A stretch of DNA of 64,000 bases, taken from contig NZ_AP022569.1 in NCBI RefSeq assembly GCF_010727945.1, positions 3,162,001 through 3,226,000 of the forward strand. The letters are read 5' to 3'. Position 1 is the stretch's first letter, and each line of letters opens with the position of its first letter. This DNA comes from Mycobacterium cookii. Its GTDB lineage: Bacteria; Actinomycetota; Actinomycetes; Mycobacteriales; Mycobacteriaceae. Shown piece after piece: positions 12,001 through 22,890 of the stretch. The position numbers and the translations under genes are program-made. The notes under the pieces were generated by a model. That model was given only the letters and a program-made list of their open reading frames with translations, did no database searches and was not told where the DNA came from.

Positions 12001-15000
12001 CGGGCACTCGGATGTACCGCACCGGGGATCTGGTGCGATGGCGCGCTGACGGCCAACTGCAATACCTCGGGCGCGCCGACGAGCAGCTGAAGATCCGCGG
12101 TTACCGCATCGAGCCGGGTGAAATCGAGGCCGCCATGGCCGCCCTCGACGGCGTCGAGCAGGCGGTGGTGATCGCCCGCGAAGACCACCCCGGCGTAACG
12201 CGCTTGGTGGGGTACGTGACCGGGACCGCCGAGGCGGCAACGGTTCGCGCCGCATTGGCCGAACGGCTCCCGGGCTACATGGTTCCGGCGACGTTGGTGG
12301 CGTTGACGGCGCTGCCGTTGACGGTCAACGGCAAACTCGACAAACGGGCCTTGCCGGTACCTGAGTACGACGACGCCGATCGTTACCGCGCTCCGAGCAC
12401 CCCGGCCGAGGAAATCCTGGCCGGCATTTACGCCCATGTGCTCGGGCTCGAGCGGGTCGGGGTGGATGACTCATTTTTCGATTTGGGCGGGGATTCGCTC
12501 TCGGCGATGCGCCTGGTCGCTGCGATCAACAACGACATGGGTAGCGGGCTCAAGGTGCGCGCCGTCTTCGAGGCGCCCGCGGTGGCCCAGTTGGCGCTCC
12601 GTATTGGGGCGGATGAGGATCTGCTCGAGCCGTTGGTCGCCGTCGAGCGCCCTGCGGTGGTTCCGTTGTCGTTCGCGCAGAGCCGGTTGTGGTTTATCGA
12701 CCAATTGCAGGGGCCGTCGCCGGTTTACAACCTGGCGGTGGCATTGCGACTGCGTGGACGGCTCGATCCCGATGTATTGGCTACCGCGCTTTCCGACGTG
12801 GTGGGCCGCCATGAAAGCCTGCGCACGCTGTTTGCCGCACCCGACGGAGTTCCCCAGCAAAGCGTGATAGAGCGCGAGCAGGCCGACTTCGGTTGGCAGG
12901 TTGTCGATGCCACCGGCTGGCCGGCCAGCCGGTTGGAAGAGGCCCTCGGCGAGGCGGCGCGGCACACCTTTGATCTCGCTACCGAAATCCCTTTGCGCGC
13001 ACAGCTTTTTCAAGTCGCCGACGACGAGCATGTGCTAGTGGCTGTTGCGCACCACATCGCCGCGGACGGCTGGTCGGTCGCTCCGCTGGTGAATGATCTG
13101 GGGACGGCTTATGCCTGCCGGTGTGCGGGCCGAGCCCCGGACTGGGCCGAATTGCCGGTGCAGTACATCGATTACACGCTCTGGCAGCGCGCGCAGTTCG
13201 GTGATCTCGACGACAGCCACAGCCGCATCGGCGGGCAGCTTGGTTACTGGCAGCAGGCCCTGGCCGGCATGCCCGAGCGGCTTGCGCTCCCGACCGATCG
13301 ACCCTATCCGCCGGTCGCCGATCAATGCGGCGCCACCGTCGCGGTGGACTGGCCTGTCGAGTTGCAGCAGCAGGTTGTTCGGATGGCGCGCGAACACAAC
13401 GCGACCAGTTTCATGGTGCTGCAGACCGCGCTGGCGGTGCTGCTGGCCAAGCTCAGCGCGAGTTCCGATGTGGCAGTGGGCTTCCCGATCGCCGGGCGGC
13501 GCGACCCCGCGCTGGATGGGCTGGTGGGTTTCTTCGTCAATACCCTGGTGCTGCGACTTGATCTGGCCGGTGATCCGACCGTTGCCGATTTGCTTGCGCA
13601 GGCGCGTCAACGCAGCCTGGCCGCCTACGAACACCAAGATGTGCCCTTCGAGGTGCTGGTCGATCGCCTCAACCCCACCCGAAGTCTGACCCATCATCCG
13701 CTCGTGCAGGTGATGTTGGCCTGGCAGAACCTACCTGGCGATTCCGGCCACCCGACCGCCGCAGTGCCACTCGGTGACTTGCAGGTCACCCCGATTCCGG
13801 TGGACACCCGCGCCGCCCGGGTGGATCTGTCGTTTTCGTTGGCCGAACGCTGGGACATGGCCGGTGAACCCGCCGGGATCGGCGGGGCGGTGGAGTTCCG
13901 CACCGACGTGTTCGACGCGGCCAGCATCCAGACGCTGGTCGAGCGGTTGCGGCGGGTGCTCGCGGCAATGACCGCCGACCCGACCCAGCGTTTGTCGGCC
14001 GTCGATGTCCTCGATCGAGCTGAGCATGCCCGGCTTGAAGAGTGGGGCAACCGGGCGGCGTTGACCGCGCCGGTTAGCGCGCCGACCTCGATCCCGACGG
14101 TATTTGCCGCGCAGGTGAGGCGGGCTCCGCAGCAGGTGGCGGTCCGCTGGGACGGCGGCTCGATGAGCTACCTTGAGCTGGATCAGGCATCGAATCGGTT
14201 GGCGCACTGGTTAATCGGCCGAGGTGTGGGCCCGGGGCGCCGGGTGGCGCTGGTGTTGCCGCGGTCAGCTGACGCGATCGTCGCGATTTTCGCGGTGCTC
14301 AAGACCGGCGCGGCTTACGTGCCGATCGATCCGGCGGTTCCGGAGGCCCGGATTGCGTTCGTCCTCGATGACGCCGAGCCGATCGCGGCGATCACCACGG
14401 CAGGGTTGGCCGATCGGCTGGATGGGCACGGTCTACTGGTCGTCGACGTGGATGATCCCGCCGTCGCCGGCCAACCGTCGACCGCATTGCCGGCGCCGGC
14501 TCCTGACGACATCGCTTACCTGATCTACACCTCGGGCACCACGGGAACCCCGAAGGGGGTGGCCATTCCGCACCGCAACGTGACTCGGTTACTGGAGGTC
14601 TTGGACGCCGAGTTGGGGATGTCGGCGGGGCAGGTGTGGACGCAGTGTCATTCCCTGGCCTTCGACTTCTCGGTGTGGGAGATCTTCGGCGCGCTGTTGC
14701 ACGGTGGGCGGCTGCTGATGGTGCCTGACTCGGTGGTGCGCTCACCGGAAGACTTCCACGCCCTGCTGGTTGCCGAACAGGTCAATGTCCTGAGCCAGAC
14801 CCCGTCAGCGTTCTATGCCTTGCAAACCGCCGACCGGTTGTCGCCCGAGCTGGGCCGTCAGCTCAAGCTCGACGCGGTGGTGTTCGGCGGTGAGGCGCTG
14901 GAGCCCCAACGTCTTGGCGCGTGGCTGGACAGTCATCCGGGTTCACCGCGGCTGATCAACATGTACGGCATCACCGAGACGACGGTGCATGCCTCGTTCC

Positions 15001-18000
15001 GCGAGATCCTCGGCGGCGATGTCGACAGCACGGTGAGCCCGATCGGCGTGCCGCTGGCCCATCTCGGCTTCGTTGTGCTCGATACGTCGTTGCAGCCGGT
15101 GCCGGCGGGTGTGGTCGGGGAGTTGTATGTGGCCGGAGCCGGCACCGCGTATGGATATGTCGGCCGGGCGGGATTGACCGCGACGCGCTTCGTGGCGTGC
15201 CCGTTCGGCAATGCCGGCTCGCGCATGTATCGCACCGGGGATCTGGTCTGGTGGGGAGCCGATGGGCAGCTGCGCTACGTGGGGCGCGCCGATGAGCAGG
15301 TCAAGATCCGCGGCTACCGCATCGAACTCGGTGAGGTCCAAGCCGCTTTGAGTGAGCTCCAAGGTGTTGATCAGGCGGTGGTGATCGCCCGCGAGGACCG
15401 CCCCGGCGACAAACGGTTGGTGGGCTACGTCACCGGAACCGCCGACCCGGCGACCGCACGTGCTGTACTGGCCGAGCGGCTGCCCGCCTATATGGTTCCG
15501 GCCGCGGTGGTGGTACTGGATGCACTGCCACTGACGGTCAACGGCAAACTCGACACTCGTGCCCTGCCGGCACCGGAATACCAAGAGGGCGAGCAATATC
15601 GCGCCCCGGCCGACGCGGTTGAGGAGATCCTCGCCGGCATCTACGCGCAGGTCTTGGGGCTGGAACGGGTCGGGGTCGACGAATCGTTCTTCGAGCTGGG
15701 CGGCGACAGCATCTTGTCCATGCAAGTGGTGGCCCGGGCGCGTGCCGCCGGTGTGGTGTGTCGGCCGCGTGATGTCTTTGTGGAGCAGACCGTGGCCCGG
15801 CTGGCGCGGGTGGCCGGGGTGGCCAGCGACGCCGGCGAGGTGATCGATGAGGGTGTGGGCCCGCTGCCCGCTACCCCGATAATCTGCTGGCTTGCCGGTG
15901 TTGACGGCCCGACGGACCAGTTCAACCAGGCGGTGCTGGTGCAGGCTCCCGTCGGCGTCACCGAAGCCGATGTGACCACCGTGTTGCAGGCGTTACTGGA
16001 TCGCCATGCCATGCTGCGGCTGCGCGTCGACGATGACGGCGCCGGGGGCTGGTCGCTGACCGTGCCCGAGGCCGGGTCGGTGGATGCGCGAGCCTGCTTA
16101 CAGACCGTCGACGCGTTGTCCGACGAGGCGGTTGTCGCGGCGCGGTCACGGTTGGACCCGACCGCCGGGGTGATGCTCAGCGCGCTGTGGGTGGTGCCCA
16201 CGGCGCAGTTGGTGGTGATCATTCACCACTTGGCGGTCGACGGGGTGTCGTGGCGCATCCTGCTGGAAGACCTCAATCTCGCGTGGGCCCAGCACCGCAC
16301 CGGGCAGCCGGTGGTGTTGCCCACTGGAGGAATGTCGTTTGCCCGGTGGGCGTCGCTGCTGGCCGATCACGCGCGCCGCCCAGAGGTCGTTGCTCGGGCG
16401 GATGCCTGGCGGCAGATCGCGGCGGTACCGGCGGCGGCCCTGCCTGCGGTGCAGCCGGCGGTTGATACCTATGCCTGTGCGGGCAACTTGTCGGTGGAGT
16501 TGGACACCGACACAACCCGGATGCTGTTGGGTGAGGTGCCGGCGGCATTTCACGCTGGGATCAACGACATTCTGTTGATCGCGTTCGCCTTGGCGTGCGC
16601 GGAGTTTTTGGGCACCGGTAGTGCGCCGATCGTTATCGACGCCGAGGGTCACGGGCGCCACGATGAGCTGGCCGCCGACGTCGAGTTGTCGCGCACCGTG
16701 GGCTGGTTCACCACCAAATACCCGGTGTCATTGACGGCGGGCGGGCTGTCCTGGGCGCAGGTGGTCGCCGGCGAGGCAGGGTTGGGAGCGCTGATCAAGG
16801 ACGCCAAAGAGCAGCTGCGCGCCCTGCCGGATCCGCTGACTTACGGGCTGCTGCGCTACCTGAACCCCGATGTCGATCTGGAGGGGTCAGATCCAGCAAT
16901 CGGGTTCAACTATTTGGGGCGGCTTGGTGCGACGGGGGTCGAGGCATCCGGTGATATCTGGGAGATCCGCGAGGACGGCTATCTGGTCACCGGCGTTGCC
17001 CTGGCGATTCCCATGCCGTTGATGCACACCGTGGAGCTCAACGCGGGCACTGTCGACACCGACACCGGCCCGCGGCTGCGCGCCGGCTGGACGTGGGCGC
17101 CCTCGGCCCTTTCCCATGCGCAGATCGACCGGCTCAGTCGGCTGTGGTTCGACGCGCTGACCGGCATCTGCGCGCACGTGCGGCGCGGTGGGGGCGGGCT
17201 GACGCCGTCGGACATCGCGCCGGCACACCTCAGCCAGCAGCAGATCGACGAGCTGTGCCGCCATCACCAGGTCGCTGATATCTTGGCGCTGACTCCGCTA
17301 CAGCACGGGTTGCTGTTTCACGCCAGCATCGCCCCGGGTTCCGGCGATGATGTGTACGCGGTCCAACTGGACATCACGTTGAATGGCCGGCTCGACCCGC
17401 ACCGCCTGCGCGAGGCCCTGAACACCGTAGTGACCCGGCACCCGCACCTGGTGGCCCGCTTCTGCCCGCAGTTTGACGAGCCGGTGCAGGTCGTCCCGGC
17501 CAATCCCGTCGCGCCCTGGCGGTATGTCGAGCTGGACCCCGACGGCGTCGATGTCGAAGAACAGATCCAGCAGGTGTGCGCCGCGGAACGTGACGCGGTC
17601 TTCAACCTCACCGACCAGCCCGCCTTTCGGGCGGCGTTGATCCGCACCGGCGAGGCTCAGCACCGGTTTGTGCTCACCAATCACCACATCGTGTTGGACG
17701 GCTGGTCGCTGCCGATCTTGCAGAGCGAGCTATTCGCCAGCTACTACGGCCAGCGGCTACCCGCAGCGGTCCCCTACCGCCGTTTCATCGCCTGGCTGGC
17801 CGGCCGAGACCGCGAGGCTGCCCGCACAGCGTGGCGTGAGGTGCTCGAAGGTTTCGAGACTCCCACCTTGGTCGGCCCGCCAGATCGGTTGGGGCTGGGG
17901 CGTCGAGCCGTCACGTCCTCGCTCGTGCCCGAGCAGACCACCCGAGCGATCGGCGAGTTGGCGCGGTCATCCCACACGACGGTCAACACCGTGCTGCAAT

Positions 18001-18902
18001 GCGCCTGGGCGCAGCTCCTGGTGTGGTTGACCGGCCACCACGATGTCGCATTCGGCGCCGTGGTCTCCGGCCGGCCCGCCGAGGTGGCCGGCGCGGACGC
18101 GATGATCGGCCTGTTGATCAACACCGTGCCGGTACGGGCGACCATCACCGACGCGACCAGCACCACCGATCTGCTCGACCAACTGCACCGCGCCCACAAC
18201 CACACCCTGGAACATCAGCACCTGGCGCTCAGCGACATCCACCACCTCACCGGACAGGCGAGACTGTTCGACACCGTTTTCGTCTACGAGAACTACCCGA
18301 CTGACGCTGCCACGATGTCCGGCGCAGATGGATTGGTTGTCACCGAGCTCACCAACCGCGACTACTACCACTACCCGCTGACGATCCAAGCGGTGCCAGG
18401 ACGCGAACTAGACCTTCGGGTCCAATTCCGCACCGACGTATTCGATACGGCCGACATCCAGGCAATGATGGAGCGGTTGCAGCAGCTGCTGGTGGCCATG
18501 ACCGCCGACCCGGCGCAGCCGCTGTCATCGGTCGACCTGCTCGGTGACGGTAAGCGTTGGGCGCTGCAGCCGGCGACGACCACGCCGGAGTCGGCACCCG
18601 AAAACCACGACGATGGGGTGGGTGATCGACCCGCGGCTTCGCTGGTCGAACAGATCCTGGCCGGCGTTTACGGTCAAGTCCTGGCCGTAGACCACGTCGG
18701 TCTCGACGAGTCATTTTTCGACCTGGGCGGAGATTCGCTCTCCGCGATGCGAGTAATCGCCGCGATCAACACAACCCTCGATATCGATCTCGCGGTGACC
18801 ACACTCTTCGAGGCGCCGACCATCAGACGCTTGAGCCGGCAACTGGGCCACGCCGACGTTGCGCGACAAGTTCCCACCGCCAACCCGGCCGGCGACCTGT
18901 AG
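6405..18902 (+). CDS. Nonribosomal peptide synthetase 2 (C-A-T / C-A-T / C-A-T-E / C-T), frame broken at 8000-8048
   Basis: One 12.5-kb gene, about 4166 residues if the break is corrected. Order with rough residues: C (1-430), A2 (440-930), T (950-1010, GGHSLLAMR), C (1025-1470), A3 (1500-1980), T (1995-2065, GGDSLSAMR), C (2083-2530), A4 (2558-3055), T (3068-3135, GGDSILSMQ), E (3150-3600), C (3620-4050, [10 protein letters not shown]), T (4080-4150, GGDSLSAMR). The first and last C domains resemble those that follow E domains (DCL-like); the second and third resemble LCL. The last C has no A domain before its carrier. Pocket codes read as DAQSVGVVDK (A2), DFWTLGAVYK (A3) and DFWSVGMVHK (A4, Thr-like). 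A stop at 8037-8039 lies between three one-base C losses; the same frame is open on both sides. Start ATG 6405 overlaps the NRPS1 stop. Confidence 0.88.
8000..8048 (+). other. Cluster of three 1-nt C losses breaking NRPS2
   Basis: Compared with the duplicate at about 20578-20630, one C is missing from each of three C-runs: 8000-8002 (CCC for CCCC), 8014-8017 (CCCC for CCCCC) and 8045-8048 (CCCC for CCCCC). The net change is -3, so the original frame is regained, but the stop TGA 8037-8039 is created between losses two and three. The intact copy reads [20 protein letters not shown] over this stretch; here it reads [14 protein letters not shown], a stop, then RHPI. Confidence 0.9.
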
Positions 18903-18909
18903 ACCATCG

Positions 18910-18999
18910 ATGCCGCTGATCCAGGCCGCAGAGCTCAACAAGAGTGCGGTCGACCCCAACACCGTTACCGAGCTTGAGCGGTTGTATGCGGATCGCTGA
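18910..18999 (+). CDS. 29-codon mini-ORF coupled to NRPS3
   Basis: ATG at 18910 opens 29 codons ending in ELERLYADR and a TGA at 18997-18999. The final residues and the 14-bp overlap with the next start codon are exactly those found where NRPS1 ends over NRPS2, because this junction was copied with the 2.7-kb duplication. It begins 8 bp after the NRPS2 stop and has no clear ribosome site. The most likely role is to carry ribosomes from NRPS2 to the NRPS3 start at 18986; it may equally be a non-functional remnant. Confidence 0.4.
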   Translation: MPLIQAAELNKSAVDPNTVTELERLYADR

Positions 19000-21718
19000 T
19001 GTTTTGCCGTTGACTCCGTTGCAGCAGGGGTTGTTGTTTCATGCCAGTACGGCGCGTGGTTCTGGCGATGATGTGTATGCGGTGCAGCTGGTTATCGGGT
19101 TGCGTGGTGGGCTGGATGCGCATCGGTTGCGGGATGCGTTGTATGCGGTGGTGATGCGGCATCCGCATTTGGCGGCGCGGTTCTCGGAGCGTTTCGACGA
19201 GCCGGTGCAGATCGTTCCGGCTGATCCGTGGGTGCCGTGGCGTTATGTCGATGTCGGCGCCGAGGGCGGTGCTGTCGAGGACCAGATCGAGCGGGTGTGT
19301 GCTGCTGAGCGCGCCGCGGTGTGCGAGTTGGGTGATCGGCCGGTGTTTCGGGCGGTGCTGATCCGGACCGGCGACGATGAGCACCGTTTTGTGTTGACCA
19401 ATCACCACATCGTGATGGATGGCTGGTCGTTGCCGATCCTGGTGGGCGAATTGTTCGCCAGTTACGCCGGCCAGCCGCTGGCACCGGCCGGACCGTATCG
19501 CCGGTTTGTCACCTGGCTGGCCGGCCGTGATGCGGCCACCGCCCGGGCGGCCTGGGCTCAGGTGCTGGCCGGTGTGGACACCCCCACCGTGGTGGGCCCG
19601 CCGGGCCGCTCCGGGCTGGGCCGGCGCGCGGTGGCGTCGTGTCAGCTGCCCGGCCAGCTCACCGAGGCGGTCACCGAGCTGGCCCGCTCGTGCCACACCA
19701 CCGTCAACATCGTGTTGCACGCGGCCTATGCGCAGCTGCTGATGGGCTGGACCGGCCAGCATGATGTCGTCTTCGGCACCACGGTCTCGGGCCGCCCGGT
19801 CGAGCTGGCCGGCGCGGAGTCGATGGTGGGCCTGTTGATCAACACCATCGCGGTGCGCGCGACCGCCACCGCGACGACCACCACCGCCGGCCTGCTCGAC
19901 CAGCTGCACCACGCCCACCACCACACCCTGGACCACCAGCACCTGGCGCTGAGCGACATCCACCGCCTCACCGGCCACGAGCAGCTGTTTGACACCTTGT
20001 TCGTCTACGAGAACTATCCGCTGGACACCACCGCCGCGCTGGGCATCGACGGCCTGGCCGTCACCGGGTACAGCACCCGCGAATACAACCACTACCCGCT
20101 GGCCATCCAAGCCCTGCCCGGCCCCGCACTGACACTGCGCGCCGAATACGACACCGAGGTGTTCGACCCCGCCACCATCGACACCCTGCTCGCACGCTTC
20201 ACCGCGCTGCTGGGCGCCATGACCACCAACCCCCACACCGCGCTGTCCTGCATCGATGTGCTCGACCCGCCGAACACGCCCGCCTGCACCACTGGGGCAA
20301 CCAGGCGGTGCTCACCGCGCCGGCACCCCCTGCGGCCTCCATCCCGGAACTGTTCGCCACCCAGGTAGCCCGTGTCCCGCACGCGGTCGCGGTCAGCGAC
20401 GGCCAACTGTCGATGACCTACCGCGAACTCGACCAAGCCGCCAACCGGCTCGCACATCTGCTCATCGCCCACCACGCCGGCCCCGGACAACGCGTCGCGC
20501 TGCTCCTACCGCGCACCACCCACGCGATCGTGGCCATCCTGGCGATCCTCAAAACCGGGGCCGCCTACCTGCCCATCGACCCCGCACTACCCGACCCCCG
20601 GATCGGTTTCCTGCTCGATGACGCCACCCCCATCACCGTCATCACCACCACCGACCTGCACCGGCGCCTGCACGGACGCACCGGCACCGTCATCGACATC
20701 CACGACCCCACCCTCACCCACCACCCCGACACCGCGCCACCCCCACCCGACCCCCACAACATCGCCTACCTGATCTACACCTCAGGCACCACCGGCACCC
20801 CCAAAGGCGTCGCCATCACCCACCACAACGTCACCCAACTCATGGACTCACTGCACGCCCCCCTACCCCCTGCAGCAGTCTGGTCACAATGGCACTCCCT
20901 GGCGTTCGACGTGTCGGTGTACGAAATCTGGGGAGGGTTGCTAGCCGGCGGATGCCTCGTCGTAATCCCCGAACCCATCACCCGCTCACCCCAAGACCTC
21001 CACACCCTCCTCGTCACAGAACACGTCACCGTCCTCAGCCACACCCCGTCCGCGTTTTATGAGTTACAAATCGCCGATGCGCTTCAGCCCGAGCTGGGAC
21101 ATCAGCTCAAGCTCGAGGCGGTGGTGTTCGCCGGTGAAGCGTTGGAGCCCAAGCGTCTTGGAACATGGCGGCACAATCACCCGGGATCACCGCGCCTGCT
21201 CAACCTGTATGGCACCACCGAGACGACGGTGCATGCCTCGTTCCGGGAAATCGTCGACGACGACGTCGACAACTTTGTCAGCCCGATCGGGGTGCCGTTG
21301 GCCCATCTGGCCTTTTTTGTGCTGGATGGGTGGTTGCGACCGGTGCCGGCGGGTGTGGTCGGCGAGTTGTATATCGCCGGTCGCGGTGTCGGCCTGGGAT
21401 ATCTGGGCCGGGCCGGGTTGACCGGCTCGCGTTTTGTCGCCTGCCCATTCGGAGCCCCGGGGATGCGCATGTACCGCACCGGGGATCTGGTCAAGTGGGG
21501 TGCCGACGGACAGCTGCGGTATGTGGGGCGCGCCGATGAACAGGTCAAGATCCGCGGCTATCGCATCGAACTCGGCGAGGTCCAGGCCGCACTCAGCGCC
21601 CTCGACGGGGTAACGCAGGCGGTGGTGATCGCCCGCGAAGACCACCCGGGTGACAAGCGCCTAATCGGCTACATCACCGGCACCGCCGACCCAGCGGCGA
21701 CGCGCGCCGCGCTCGCCG
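18968..21718 (+). repeat. 2.7-kb duplicated NRPS segment, copy 2
   Basis: Partner of 6388-9090, covering the start of NRPS3. The left end is sharp, at the bases CGAGCTTGAGCGG; upstream sequences are unrelated. The right end lies in the C-terminal part of the A domain, after which A5 and its carrier domain diverge from A2. Confidence 0.92.
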
Positions 21719-22140
21719 AGCGGCTCCCGGCGTACATGGTTCCGGCCGCGGTAGTTACCTTGGACGCGCTACCGTTGACGGTTAACGGCAAACTCGACAG
21801 ACGTGCCCTGCCGGCACCGGAGTATCGGGCCGTCGATCGCTACCGCGCCCCGGGCGACGCGGTGGAGCAGATCTTGGCCGACATCTACGTTCAGCTTCTG
21901 GGTGTGCAGCGGGTCGGAATGGATGACTCGTTCTTCGACTTGGGTGGGCATTCGCTGTTGGCCATGCGGCTGGTGGCGCGGGTCGGCGCTGAACTGGGTG
22001 TAGAGATCCCGATCCAAGCAGTTTTCGATGAACCCACCGTGGCCGGGCTGGCCCGATGGATAGTGCGGCCGGATGCCGTGAAACCGGCGGCGCCGTCGTT
22101 GAACGGCTTTCGTCAGCAAATAACCAGACATGCCACGTGA
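18986..22140 (+). CDS. Nonribosomal peptide synthetase 3 (C-A-T), frame broken at 20266-20268
   Basis: One module of about 1051 residues once a one-base C loss is corrected. The C domain (about 1-430, [12 protein letters not shown] and [10 protein letters not shown]) is nearly identical to the first C domain of NRPS2. The A domain (about 445-935) has [19 protein letters not shown] and NGKLD; my pocket reading is DVYSVALVHK, with no confident substrate. The carrier (about 950-1015) has GGHSLLAMR. The protein then ends in a short tail with no thioesterase or reductase. ATG 18986 is chosen by analogy with NRPS2; an in-frame GTG at 18944 is the alternative. As written the frame is lost at about 20268; a different frame stays open from there through the A and T domains to 22140. 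Confidence 0.88.
20266..20268 (+). other. 1-nt C loss breaking NRPS3
   Basis: The run after GA in CTCGACCCGCC has three Cs; the copy at about 7683-7690 has four and keeps the frame ([16 protein letters not shown]). The loss ends the first frame at 20368, while the correct frame continues to 22140. It is the same type of lesion as the three in NRPS2. Confidence 0.88.
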
Positions 22141-22215
22141 CGTTCTGGAGAGTCAGCCGGAAGCTGCAGAATTAGTTCTACCGATACGTCACCCGCCGAC
22201 TCGGCTCCGCGGCTG

Positions 22216-22890
22216 TCACCACACAAGCGGCACCAGGCGGTAGCGAACGGTCTGCGTGTACTCGTGGTATCCCTTCAACTCCTCCTCGAGCAGCTTCTCC
22301 TCGTCGCGGAGCCGCAAGGCGAGCACGATCAGGCCGGGTATTACGAAGACAAGTCCCCAGTAGGAACCGAGCGCAAGGGGAATGCCGATCAGCATGATCA
22401 CATTGCCGGTGTACATGGGATGCCGCACCATCCCGTATAGGCCGGTGGAGATGACCGTCTGCCCCGCCTCCACCCGGACCGTTGAGGCCGCATAGCTGTT
22501 CTGAACGATGACCAGCGCTACCACACCCAATCCAAGGGCAACCAAGACATCACCGACCAAGCACAGTGCCGTCGGTACCGGCGACCAGCGGAAGCGATGG
22601 TCAAGGACGCTGACCACGACCATTGCCGCCAGTGACGAGTACAGGCCGGCAATAACAACCTTCTGCGCCACGCGGCCCTCCGCTGTCGGCCCCCCACGCA
22701 TCCGGCGCTGGAGGGCAGCGGGATTGGCGCGCAGCAGATAAATCGGGGGAATCCACACCGAAAGGGCAACCACCACAAGGAAAACCCACGCTTGCCAGTA
22801 GTCGAACGTGCCTGCCGGCACGAACAGCATCACGCCGAACACAGCGAACTCGGCAAGACCGAAAACCAACAACTTAGGGATGGTTTTCAC
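22216..22890 (-). CDS. Isoprenylcysteine carboxyl methyltransferase (ICMT)/PEMT-like membrane protein
   Basis: Predicted 224-residue integral membrane protein with about five to six hydrophobic helices. The C-terminal half carries the ICMT/PEMT signature: GLYGMVRHPMYTGN, then a hydrophobic helix and RLRDEEKLLEEELKGYHEY. Family members use SAM to methylate small or lipid substrates at the membrane. The start is GTG 22890 because AAGGAGG lies at 22895-22901 just upstream; translation from farther upstream would lack this site. It lies convergent to NRPS3 (75-bp gap) and divergent from the megasynthase gene, so it may modify the lipopeptide or simply be an inserted housekeeping gene. The substrate is unknown. 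Confidence 0.82.
   Translation of the reverse strand: MKTIPKLLVFGLAEFAVFGVMLFVPAGTFDYWQAWVFLVVVALSVWIPPIYLLRANPAALQRRMRGGPTAEGRVAQKVVIAGLYSSLAAMVVVSVLDHRFRWSPVPTALCLVGDVLVALGLGVVALVIVQNSYAASTVRVEAGQTVISTGLYGMVRHPMYTGNVIMLIGIPLALGSYWGLVFVIPGLIVLALRLRDEEKLLEEELKGYHEYTQTVRYRLVPLVW

Noticed and set aside
8259-18902. Separate NRPS gene starting at ATG 8259
   Set aside because: The same frame is open from 8040 and encodes the rest of the A domain that begins before 8000; an internal start would cut the A domain in half.
20308-22140. Separate A-T protein starting at GTG 20308
   Set aside because: The frame upstream still encodes the C-A linker ([10 protein letters not shown]), and the break is a single C-run loss relative to the duplicate.
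1630-22140. Mycobactin or glycopeptidolipid locus
   Set aside because: MbtH alone suggested this, but there is no salicylate or lysine-hydroxylation gene and no C-terminal reductase, and the module layout differs from Mps1/Mps2.
22145-22215. Terminator between NRPS3 and the ICMT-like gene
   Set aside because: Only a 5-bp GCCGA/TCGGC stem is visible, too weak to call.
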